Assembly (NCBI RefSeq): GCF_002362315.1
Contig: NZ_MTZV01000001.1
Location: 124,001-188,000 of the forward strand
DNA length: 64,000 nucleotides
DNA from: Paraburkholderia acidicola
Lineage (GTDB): Bacteria > Pseudomonadota > Gammaproteobacteria > Burkholderiales > Burkholderiaceae
Direction: 5' to 3'
Under the pieces are notes generated by a model. It was not told the DNA's origin. It worked only from the letters and a program-made list of their open reading frames with translations, and searched no databases. A program made the translations under genes and the position numbers. This document shows, piece by piece, positions 18,911-26,952 of this stretch (its first letter is position 1; every line of letters starts with the position of its first letter).

Positions 18911-19656
18911 TTTTTTGCCTGTGCAGGCGGCTGCGATTTAGCGCCTCGTGGCGCAGGCGTTGCCCCTGTGCGGGGCGGCACCTTCTTTCTTTGCCGCGGC
19001 AAAGAAAGAAGGCAAAGAAAGCCGCTCGATACGATAGCGGGTCATTTCCATGTGTAGCCGGAGTGGCCCGCGCCTAAGTGTCGCCATCGCAATGACGCGG
19101 TAGTGGTCCGAGACGAGATCATCCCTCGGACATTGAACGGTAGTGACAAGGCCGTCATTCATCCCACTCGCACTAGGTGCTCGCGGATGGGTGACCACAG
19201 CGGAAACCCGACCCGCGGACCGCAACGTCAGAGCCTAATGCGAAAGTTGAAGGCGGTTCGAAGCACAAGCCAGAATGGCAACCTGGCGACGAAGTTAAAG
19301 AGGCAAGTTGAAGCGCAACGAGGAAGGTTGAAGTCGAAGACACAAGGATGCGCTAAACGAAGACGAAGAGGGTTATGCCCATCGGCGGCGAAGCTCGCCG
19401 GAACGGATGAGCGCCTTGTCACTACCGTTGAAGGCACGAGGTGTGATCTCGTCTCGGACCACTACCGTGTCATTGCGAGGACGACACTTAGGCGCGGGCC
19501 ACGAAGGCAGCACACGGAAATGACCCGCTATCGTATCGAGCGGCTTTCTTTGCTTCCTTTCTTTGCCGCGGCAAAGAAAGGAAGTGCCGCCCCGCACAGG
19601 GGCAACGCCTGCGCCGCGAGGCGCTAACGAAGAGCCGCCTGCACAGGCAAGAAAAC
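18911..19656. repeat. Long imperfect inverted repeat (arms ~250 bp) between the two exopolysaccharide blocks
   Basis: The left arm (about 18911-19164) and right arm (about 19404-19656) are reverse complements with scattered mismatches and small gaps, separated by ~240 bp. Each arm contains a nested palindrome built around TTTCTTTGCCGCGGCAAAGAAA, and each outer end carries GCCTGTGCAGGCGGCT or its complement. The centre has repeated GTTGAAG-type words. Open frames across it (for example 19103-19627) translate to arginine/lysine-rich sequence and are probably not genes. The structure looks like a non-autonomous mobile or palindromic intergenic element; the transcribed form could fold into a very long hairpin ending both converging operons. 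Confidence 0.85.
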
Positions 19657-19676
19657 ACCTGCTGCAGGCAAAAAAC

Positions 19677-20720
19677 CTAAAACGTCTCAGCGACCTGATT
19701 CCGGGCAACATCCGCAGCCACCATCATCTGACAAAGCTGCTCCAGCGTAGTCTCCGGCACCCAGCCCAGTTTCTCCCGAGCCTTATCAGCGCACCCGATC
19801 AACAGTTCAACTTCGGCAGGCCGATAAAAGCGCGGATTCACCCGAACCAGCACCTTGCCAGTGGCAACATCGACACCCGTTTCACTCTCCGCCTTGCCGG
19901 ACCATTCCAGCTGATAACCCGCCGCAGCAAACGCCATCTGCACGAAGTCACGCACAGTCTCCGTACGATTCGTCGCAAGCACATACGTATCAGGCTCATC
20001 AGCCTGCAACATCCGCCACATACCGTCCACATACTCCTGCGCAAACCCCCAATCACGCTTCGCATCCATGTTCCCAAGCTCAAGCACGTCATGCTTGCCA
20101 AGCTTGATCTTGGCCACCGTGTCAGTGATCTTGCGCGTAACGAACTCACGTCCCCGCAACGGCGACTCATGATTGAACAGAATCCCGCTGGTCGCGAAAA
20201 TATCGTACGACTCGCGATAGTTGATCGTCGTCCAGTGCGCGAACAGTTTCGCCACACCATACGGGCTGCGCGGATAGAACGGCGTGTCCTCGCGCTGCGG
20301 CACCGCTTGAACCTTGCCGAACATCTCCGAGGTCGAGGCCTGGTAATAACGCATCCGCGGGTTCAGGATGCGAATACCCTCAAGCAGATTCAACGCACCG
20401 ATACCGGTGACTTCCGCGGTCGTCACCGGCTGGTCGAACGACACACCGACAAAGCTCTGCGCCGCAAGGTTGTACAACTCGTCGGCCTGCGCATTCTCGA
20501 GCAGCCGCAGCGTCGAACCAAGATCGGTCAGATCGTGTTCGACGAGCCGCAGATTCGGATGATCGGTCACGCCGAGTTCGTCCATGCGCCAGAAATTGAC
20601 GGAGCTGGTGCGACGATAGGTGCCGGTCACCTGATAGCCCTTGCCAAGCAGCAGTTTCGTCAGATATGCGCCGTCCTGGCCGGACACGCCGGTGATGATC
20701 GCTTTGCGCTGGTTGGTCAT
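19677..20720 (-). CDS. bceN: GDP-mannose 4,6-dehydratase
   Basis: A 347-residue short-chain dehydrogenase converting GDP-D-mannose to GDP-4-keto-6-deoxymannose, the precursor of GDP-rhamnose. The NADP site is [14 protein letters not shown] at residue 11. The catalytic set is the STSEMFG segment (about 128-134) and Y-G-V-A-K (about 153-157), followed by [15 protein letters not shown] and the [20 protein letters not shown] signature. The stop is only about 20 bp from the inverted repeat. The start ATG at 20720 has a modest AAGG upstream. No 4-reductase gene for the next step is present in this window. Confidence 0.92.
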   Translation of the reverse strand: MTNQRKAIITGVSGQDGAYLTKLLLGKGYQVTGTYRRTSSVNFWRMDELGVTDHPNLRLVEHDLTDLGSTLRLLENAQADELYNLAAQSFVGVSFDQPVTTAEVTGIGALNLLEGIRILNPRMRYYQASTSEMFGKVQAVPQREDTPFYPRSPYGVAKLFAHWTTINYRESYDIFATSGILFNHESPLRGREFVTRKITDTVAKIKLGKHDVLELGNMDAKRDWGFAQEYVDGMWRMLQADEPDTYVLATNRTETVRDFVQMAFAAAGYQLEWSGKAESETGVDVATGKVLVRVNPRFYRPAEVELLIGCADKAREKLGWVPETTLEQLCQMMVAADVARNQVAETF

Positions 20721-20790
20721 GAGTTGCCTTCGGTAGTAAATAATCGGAATCTGCGCGCCGTTGCAAACAGCTACGAATAGCTACGAGTAG

Positions 20791-21510
20791 CTAGGAATTG
20801 CCACCAAGCATGCGCGTCACCAGCGGATCGAGCACGCGAAAGTCCTGCTGCGCCTTCAGTCGATAAAGCTCCGGCTTCGGATGCGCCCCGTCCGACATCA
20901 TCGTCTGCCACGCGGGCAGACCGGTGATGTACGCAAACTGGTCGACGAGCGGCACGTGCTGTTCTGCGGCCACGCGTCGCGTCATCGCGACCATCTCCGC
21001 GAGTCGCGCGTTGCGCCGGCCGTCCGGCATCGGGTTCGACGTTTCGAGTACCGGTAGTTTGCCTTGTGCGCGCGCTGCTTTCACGAGCGCGGTTTCTGCT
21101 TCGTAGAACTGCTCGGGTGTCTGATTCTGCATCACTTCGTTGATGCCGTAGTTGAACGTCACGATCTGCGCACGCGATGCCGTGATCCGTTCGCTCCACG
21201 GCAGACCCGCGCCACGCCCGGTGCCACCGAGCAATTGCGTGGCCATCGTTCCGCCTATGCCGAGATTTGTCACGCTGACACGCTCGCCGTGCGCATCGTG
21301 CATCTGGTCCTGCAGGAACGTGACTGCGTTCTCCGTCTGCGGACCGCAACCGCCGTTGCGGCAGGTGATACCGAGCGTGGTCGAGTCGCCGTAGGCTTCG
21401 ATCAGCACCTGTCGTGTGCCGGCTGCGACGCCGTGCAGCGATGCCGTCGCGGTCACCGCGGCGATCGAGATCCGGGCCAGCCACGCGGTAAAACGCGCGC
21501 GGCCGCTCAT
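20791..21510 (-). CDS. Secreted SGNH/GDSL-family hydrolase
   Basis: A 239-residue protein with a signal peptide (hydrophobic stretch about residues 10-28). Block I is EAYGDSTTLG with nucleophile serine near residue 41. Further motifs are NLGIGGTMATQLLGG (block II), FNYGINEVMQ (block III) and SDGAHP carrying the catalytic Asp/His (block V). Such enzymes remove or transfer acyl groups on polysaccharides. The ATG overlaps the stop of the upstream acyltransferase gene by four bases (ATGA), so the two are coupled. The natural inference is a deacetylase or acetyl-transfer partner acting on the exopolysaccharide in the periplasm. The longer open frame extending back to 21828 lies inside the acyltransferase gene and was not used. 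Confidence 0.82.
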   Translation of the reverse strand: MSGRARFTAWLARISIAAVTATASLHGVAAGTRQVLIEAYGDSTTLGITCRNGGCGPQTENAVTFLQDQMHDAHGERVSVTNLGIGGTMATQLLGGTGRGAGLPWSERITASRAQIVTFNYGINEVMQNQTPEQFYEAETALVKAARAQGKLPVLETSNPMPDGRRNARLAEMVAMTRRVAAEQHVPLVDQFAYITGLPAWQTMMSDGAHPKPELYRLKAQQDFRVLDPLVTRMLGGNS

Positions 21511-22598
21511 GCGCTGGTCCTCGTGGCATCGGCAGGCGCAGGGCGCACCGTTGCAACAGGTGCAGCTAACCCGCGGCGCGGCGCGCCATGAATCAACCGT
21601 CGCTCGAACGCGAACCAGCTCACGCTCGCATACGCCAGCGTGACGATCAACGCGAGCGCTGCGGTGACGAGGCGACTGTGATGCAGCGGCCACAGCGCAT
21701 ACAGCACGGTCAGGTGAATCAGGTAGATCGTGTAGCTGATAGTGCCGATATAGACGAGCACCGGGTTGCACAGCAGCCGCTTGACGATTCCTTTGCTTTG
21801 CAACGCGATGACGACAAGCGATGTGCACAGCACCAGCGAGACGCTATACAACGCAGCATTCGACAGCGGCGTATTCGCGGCACGAAAGCGCGGATAGTGC
21901 AGATGCAGCCACGCAAGCACCACCAGCGCAGCCACCGCGCCAAACACGGCGAGCAGCTTGAACGGTTCGAGCGCATCACGATCGCGCCGCACGGTGACCG
22001 CGAGCAATGCACCGGCGGCCAGCAGATCCATGCGAAATGGCGTCAGGTAGTAGATCGGCCAGAACGAATCGAACCACGGCGTCGCGATGGCGCGCAATAC
22101 GGGCACGCCAACGATCAACGCCGCCGCGACCCACGCAAGCGCACGTTGCGGCACGAGCAGGATCACGAACGGCCAGACGATGTAGAACTGCTCCTCGACC
22201 GCCAGCGACCACAGCACGTTGAGGCTGTCATGGCCGCTCTGGTTCAGCGCATCGCCGATATTGGTCGCGAAGAACGCATACCACTGCCAGTGCTGCGCCC
22301 AGCCGAGGCCGAACAGCAGCGACGAGACGATCATCAGTAGCACGTAGGGCGGCAGGATGCGGCGTGCGCGCCGCGCGTAGAAGTAGCCGAAGTAGCTCTG
22401 CTGACGCGATTTGCGCTCGAGCAGGATGCCGGTGATCAAAAAGCCGCTCAGCACGAAGAACAGATCGACGCCCATCCACAGTGGCGCCTTGAGCGCGTGC
22501 TGGGCAAACACCGCGAGCACGGCGATCGCCCGCAAGCCGTCGAGCTGCACGATGCGGTGCTGATGGGAGGGTGGGGCAGGCAATGCGCTGGCTGTCAT
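21507..22598 (-). CDS. bceO: Membrane O-acyltransferase (acyltransferase_3/OafA-like)
   Basis: A 363-residue integral membrane acyltransferase expected to O-acetylate the exopolysaccharide. The N-terminus has the family pattern IVQLDGLRAIAVLAV, then QHALKAPLWMGVDLFFVLSG and FLITGILLERK, with the RARRILPPY motif in the following loop. About ten helices follow, ending FERRLIHG. The start at 22598 is preferred to 22664 because the family core begins about 16 residues later; the ribosome site is weak. Position next to the GDP-mannose dehydratase matches bceO of the cepacian bce-II cluster, which gives the tentative symbol. Confidence 0.82.
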   Translation of the reverse strand: MTASALPAPPSHQHRIVQLDGLRAIAVLAVFAQHALKAPLWMGVDLFFVLSGFLITGILLERKSRQQSYFGYFYARRARRILPPYVLLMIVSSLLFGLGWAQHWQWYAFFATNIGDALNQSGHDSLNVLWSLAVEEQFYIVWPFVILLVPQRALAWVAAALIVGVPVLRAIATPWFDSFWPIYYLTPFRMDLLAAGALLAVTVRRDRDALEPFKLLAVFGAVAALVVLAWLHLHYPRFRAANTPLSNAALYSVSLVLCTSLVVIALQSKGIVKRLLCNPVLVYIGTISYTIYLIHLTVLYALWPLHHSRLVTAALALIVTLAYASVSWFAFERRLIHGAPRRGLAAPVATVRPAPADATRTSA

Positions 22599-23107
22599 GA
22601 ACCGTCCGGAAAGTGCACCGTACGGCCAGCGGAAAACACCCCATGCCGCGCGCATGACGCGCACACGCGGACGCTTTCCGCATGGCCACGGAAGTGGAGT
22701 CCATTCTAAGGAAAAGAAAGTGCAAAAAAACCGGAATGAAACAGGCGAATGCTGCGAATGACATCACCTCGTCATCGGGTGAATGCTCGTATTAACGGGT
22801 GAATCAGGACGAGTGAATCGATTGAGACTTCAGGATATATCTGCAAAAACTGCAAACCCGCTCCGCGCAAGGCGGTAAAAACGATCCACCCGGTACGCCA
22901 TGCGCACAGATAACGCAGTTTGTTTCATTTCGATCTATTTCTTTCTGCTTATCGGGCGGATTGACGGAGTGTTTGAATATTTTTGAATTATTTTAGATTT
23001 TCTTTGGAGCGAGACTTGCACGTATCGTCTGTGCAGTCAGGGCAGGTCTGCCTGCTTGTTCCCGTTCGCTGTCCGTCCCGTTCGACCTCGCTACAGGAGA
23101 TCCCCGT
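22599..23107. promoter_or_regulatory. Divergent intergenic region between acyltransferase and propeller genes
   Basis: A 509-bp spacer between divergent genes. The part near 22890-23010 is A+T-rich (ATTTTTGAATTATTTTAG at about 22979-22996) and likely contains a promoter for the 23108 operon. I see no RNA gene and no credible small protein. AGGAG at 23095-23099 is the ribosome site of the next gene. Confidence 0.5.
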
Positions 23108-25345
23108 TTGCTGCGTCCCCGGTTTGCCCGGCTCCTGTGTGCGAGCCTTGTTTTTCTCGTCGCGTCGGCGGCCTGCGCGGAAACCGCGCTGAACGCGCGA
23201 ACCTCGTGGATCGGCAACACGTTCGGGTTCGGCGACGGCACATGGACGCAGATCAACATCACGGCGATCGCCGTGGCGCCTGACGGCAAGGTGTACACGA
23301 ATGCGCCGTGGGACGAGAGCGGCGCCGAAGCGAGCATCTATCAGGACGGCAAGATGCTCGGCTTTGCGGGCGGCACGCACGGCTGGGGCAACGGCGGCGG
23401 CAATGCGGTGGCGATTAACCGGCGCTATGCGTTTGTGGCGATATCGGTGGGCAACGAGAAGGGGCACCTGGTCGCGCAAGGTATCTGGCCGGAGAAAGGG
23501 CGTCAGTGGTACGGCATTTCGCGGCGCCCGATCAGCGACACCAAACTCAGCGCACCGTTTCAGCCGGTCGCAAACGCAACCGATCCGCGCGCGAAGCTCG
23601 CTGCCAGTTTCCTGATGATCAACGAGGTGCCGACGCCGACGCGTGCGACGGACGCGGTAAGCACGACGGATGACGTCACGCCCGTGAGCAGCGACATCGG
23701 CGGCCTCGCGGCAAGCGACACGACGCTGTACGTATCGAACACATCGCGCGACCGCGTCGAGGTCTATGACGCGGAATCGATGCTGAAGAAGTCGGCATGG
23801 ACAGTCCACGAACCCGGACATCTTGCGCTGGCCGCGGACGGCTCGCTGTGGGTGCTGACCGATACGGCGACCGGCAAGAGCGCGCGCGTCGCGCACTTCA
23901 GCGCGAGCGGCGAGCGTCTCGGCGACACGCTGCCACTGCCCGCGGACACGGACGCCGCTGACATCGCCGTCGATCCGCGCGGCCGTGTGCTGATCGCGGA
24001 CAACGGACCGCGTCAGCAGATCCTGTTTTTCAGCAAGGCGGACGGTGCAGGCGGGCGTTATACGCAATCGGGCACGCTCGGCGAACGCGGCGGTATTTTC
24101 TCCGGCATCGCGGGCAAGCCGGGACCGCAGCGCTTTAACGGCCTGACCGGCGTCGGTGTCGACGCGCGCGGCAATGTCTACGTGTCGACCAACGGCGTCG
24201 GCCCGCGCTTTGCATCGATCGGTGCGGGGCTCGGCGCGACGCTCGAAAGCTATGCGCCCGACGGCCAGCGGCTGTGGAAAGTGGAAGGGTTGCTGTTCGT
24301 CGACGGCGCATGGATGGATCCGTCGCGGCCGGACAGCGTCTATACGGGCAACAAGCGTTTCGAGCTGGATCTGTCGAAGCCGGCCGGCCAGGACTGGCGT
24401 TATGCGGGCTTTCTGTCGAACCGCTTCAAGTACCCGCAGGACCCCGTGTTCGACACCGACCGGCCAGGCCTGCCGTTCGCCCGCAAGCTGAAGGGCCATA
24501 CGTTCCTGTATCTGACCGACATGTATGCGGACCATCTGGTGATCTATCGCTTCGACCCGGCACGCGACGGCGAAGTCGCAGCGCCGTCCGGGCTCATTGC
24601 GGGCCGCCCGCGCGGCGTCGCCCAGATCCCGAACGCGCCGGCTGGCGGCGACTGGATCTGGCGCGATGCGAACGGCGACGGCAAGTTCGACAGCGACGAA
24701 TTCACGCCGAATACCAGTGGCCCGAAACTGGTGGGCGGCTGGGGCTGGTGGGTCGATACGAACGGCGACATCTGGCGCGCCCGTGACAACAAAGGTGTGT
24801 TCCGCTTCCGTTTCGGCGGGATCGATGGGCGCGGCAATCCCATCTATTCGTACGACAGCATCACGGCCTACCCGGTCCCACAACCATTCACGGAGTTGCG
24901 CCGCGCGATCTACGACCCCGCGACCGATTCGCTCTACGTCAGCGGCTATACCGCCGACCTGAAGTTCGATCCCGGCTTCTGGAAGGAGGTCGGGCGTCAG
25001 CTGGTGCGCTACGACCACTGGTCGACGGGCAAGCCGGTGCCGCGCTACACGATCACCTTGCCGTGGGACACGAAGGGCAAGCCGATCGTCACCGTGATCG
25101 GTTTAACGGTGGAAGGGCAGTACGTCTTCGCGGTGGAGCCGGTCGGCGCGGTGCACGTGTACGAGCGCGACTCGGGCAAGGAAGTCGGGGTGATCCGGCC
25201 GGGTCCCGAGGTCGGCCGCGCGTCCGGCTGGGTCGATGTACCGAACGGTATCAGCGCGTATCGCCGCAGCGACGGCGAGTACCTGATCTTCGTCGAAGAG
25301 GACGCGCGCGGCAAAGTGATGATGTACCGCTGGAAGCCGGCCTGA
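23108..25345 (+). CDS. Large secreted beta-propeller (NHL/SMP-30-like) protein with an EF-hand-type loop
   Basis: A 745-residue exported protein. The start is TTG, decided by AGGAG eight bases upstream and by the signal peptide that follows (hydrophobic residues 9-24, cleavage near ACAE). The body has repeated propeller-type strands: LALAADGSLWVLTD, DIAVDPRGRVLIADNGPRQQ, TGVGVDARGNVYVSTNG. Near residue 521 is a calcium-loop-like DANGDGKFDSDE, typical of EF-hand or dockerin-like sites. The gene opens the rightward operon with the flippase and the double glycosyltransferase, in the position of bceP in the cepacian cluster, but I cannot confirm that name. A role in binding or processing exopolysaccharide outside the membrane is inference. 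Confidence 0.8.
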   Translation: MLRPRFARLLCASLVFLVASAACAETALNARTSWIGNTFGFGDGTWTQINITAIAVAPDGKVYTNAPWDESGAEASIYQDGKMLGFAGGTHGWGNGGGNAVAINRRYAFVAISVGNEKGHLVAQGIWPEKGRQWYGISRRPISDTKLSAPFQPVANATDPRAKLAASFLMINEVPTPTRATDAVSTTDDVTPVSSDIGGLAASDTTLYVSNTSRDRVEVYDAESMLKKSAWTVHEPGHLALAADGSLWVLTDTATGKSARVAHFSASGERLGDTLPLPADTDAADIAVDPRGRVLIADNGPRQQILFFSKADGAGGRYTQSGTLGERGGIFSGIAGKPGPQRFNGLTGVGVDARGNVYVSTNGVGPRFASIGAGLGATLESYAPDGQRLWKVEGLLFVDGAWMDPSRPDSVYTGNKRFELDLSKPAGQDWRYAGFLSNRFKYPQDPVFDTDRPGLPFARKLKGHTFLYLTDMYADHLVIYRFDPARDGEVAAPSGLIAGRPRGVAQIPNAPAGGDWIWRDANGDGKFDSDEFTPNTSGPKLVGGWGWWVDTNGDIWRARDNKGVFRFRFGGIDGRGNPIYSYDSITAYPVPQPFTELRRAIYDPATDSLYVSGYTADLKFDPGFWKEVGRQLVRYDHWSTGKPVPRYTITLPWDTKGKPIVTVIGLTVEGQYVFAVEPVGAVHVYERDSGKEVGVIRPGPEVGRASGWVDVPNGISAYRRSDGEYLIFVEEDARGKVMMYRWKPA

Positions 25346-25485
25346 CAGGCATCGACCGTGTATGCGTGACGCATGCAGGGGTCGATTTATTTTCATTTTC
25401 CGCACTGCACAACGCGCATTTTGACGTGCTCTACTCGATGCGATCGCGTGCCGCCAGGCGCGCGTGACCGAACCGGAAGGACTCG

Positions 25486-26952
25486 ATGGACAAAGGCATC
25501 CTCAAGAACGTAGCGATCAATTTCTCCGGACTGGTATTGCCTACGTTCGTGTCGCTCGTCACGGTGCCGGCCTATATCAAGCTGCTCGGCGTCGAGCGCT
25601 ATGGCGTGATCAGCCTCGTCTGGACGCTGATCGGCTACTTCGGGATTCTCGATCTCGGCATGAGCATGGCCGCGCAGAATCACATCTCGAAGGCGCGCGC
25701 GAGCGCGGACACCACCGAAAGCGCACGCGTGTTCTGGAGCGCGACGTGGCTCAATCTCGCGACCGGCATCCTGGGCGGCCTGACGATCTACTTCGGTGCG
25801 TTCATCTATACCGCGTACTTCACGAAGGTCTCGCCCGAGTTGCAGCACGAGGTCTACATGGCGCTGCCGTGGCTCGCAATCGCGATTCCGATTGCGAACG
25901 TGTCGTGGGTCTTTGCGGGGGCGATCAACGGTGCGGAGCGCTTTGGCATTTACAACACGAACCAGACGCTCGGCACGTTCCTGTTCCAGTTGCTGCCACT
26001 CGGCGCGGCATGGCTGATCGCGCCGAAGCTGCAGTTCGTGCTGGCGGCCGCAGTGCTCGCGCGTCTGGTCGCGGCGCTTCTGATGGGCTATTCCGCGCTG
26101 CAGGTGCTCGATATCAAACGCATTCTGGCGCCGCAGTTCGGCGTCGCAAAGGGGCTGTTCAGTTTCGGCGGCTGGATGCTGATTGCGAGCGTGACCAACA
26201 TGATTGCCGAATCGCTCGATCGCGTGATGCTCGGCACGTCGCTGGGCGCACGCTTTGTCACGTACTACACGGTGCCGCAGAACCTCGTCACCCGTCTGAA
26301 CATCGTGCCGACCGCCCTGGTGCGCACGCTGTTTCCGCGTCTTTCTGCTGTCGGCCGCGATCATGCAGACACGATTACGCGGCAGTCGCTCGAATTCCTT
26401 AACGGTGTATTCACGCCGATCGCGCTGGTCGCGATCATCGTGCTGGAGCCGTTCCTGCATCTGTGGGTGGGTAGTGAAATCGCGAATGCGGCAGGCCCGG
26501 TAGGACGGATCCTGATCGTCGGTGTGTGGCTTGTCGGGCAGGCCAACGTGACGCGCATTCTCGTGCAGTCGCAGGTCAATCCCGCCGTGGCTGCGCGAGT
26601 CGGGCTGTTCGAGCTGCCGTTTTACGCGGGCGCGTTGTGGCTTGGTATCTCGCACTTCGGTCTGGCCGGTGCGGCGGTGATCGTGGCCGCACGCGCGTTG
26701 TTCGATTACGGCGTGCTGCTGTGGCTGTCCGCGATCCGTATGCGTCCGATCGTGCTCGACATGCTCGCGCATCTCGCGTTCCTGCTCGGCACGCTGTGGC
26801 TGTCGACGTTCCTGTCCGGCATCGGCGCCGCGGCCCTTGCCGTGGTGCTGGTGGTCGGCGCAAACGTCGGCTGGTCGCTCACGATGACGCCTGCCTTGCG
26901 CGATCTCGCGCGTTCGCTGCTGGTGCGACTGAACTCGAGGAAAAGCGCATGA
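25486..26952 (+). CDS. bceQ: Wzx-type lipid-linked oligosaccharide flippase
   Basis: A 488-residue polytopic membrane protein of the polysaccharide-synthase/MATE-like MOP superfamily, with 12-14 helices. It starts KNVAINFSGLVLPTFVSLVT, and has the typical GVERYGVISLVWTLIGYFGILDLG segment in residues 32-58 and the second half SFGGWMLIASVTNMIAESLDRVMLG near residue 226. It should turn the undecaprenyl-linked repeat unit to the periplasmic face for BceI. GGAAGGA precedes the ATG. Its stop overlaps the ATG of the next gene by four bases (ATGA). Confidence 0.88.
   Translation: MDKGILKNVAINFSGLVLPTFVSLVTVPAYIKLLGVERYGVISLVWTLIGYFGILDLGMSMAAQNHISKARASADTTESARVFWSATWLNLATGILGGLTIYFGAFIYTAYFTKVSPELQHEVYMALPWLAIAIPIANVSWVFAGAINGAERFGIYNTNQTLGTFLFQLLPLGAAWLIAPKLQFVLAAAVLARLVAALLMGYSALQVLDIKRILAPQFGVAKGLFSFGGWMLIASVTNMIAESLDRVMLGTSLGARFVTYYTVPQNLVTRLNIVPTALVRTLFPRLSAVGRDHADTITRQSLEFLNGVFTPIALVAIIVLEPFLHLWVGSEIANAAGPVGRILIVGVWLVGQANVTRILVQSQVNPAVAARVGLFELPFYAGALWLGISHFGLAGAAVIVAARALFDYGVLLWLSAIRMRPIVLDMLAHLAFLLGTLWLSTFLSGIGAAALAVVLVVGANVGWSLTMTPALRDLARSLLVRLNSRKSA

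Noticed and set aside
19103..19627. 174-residue plus-strand frame across the inverted repeat
   Set aside because: Its ends are encoded by the two arms of the repeat and the translation is Arg/Lys-rich without domain or ribosome site; it is treated as repeat sequence.
22988..25018. 676-residue minus-strand open frame
   Set aside because: Antisense of the propeller gene, which has a signal peptide, a ribosome site and repeats.
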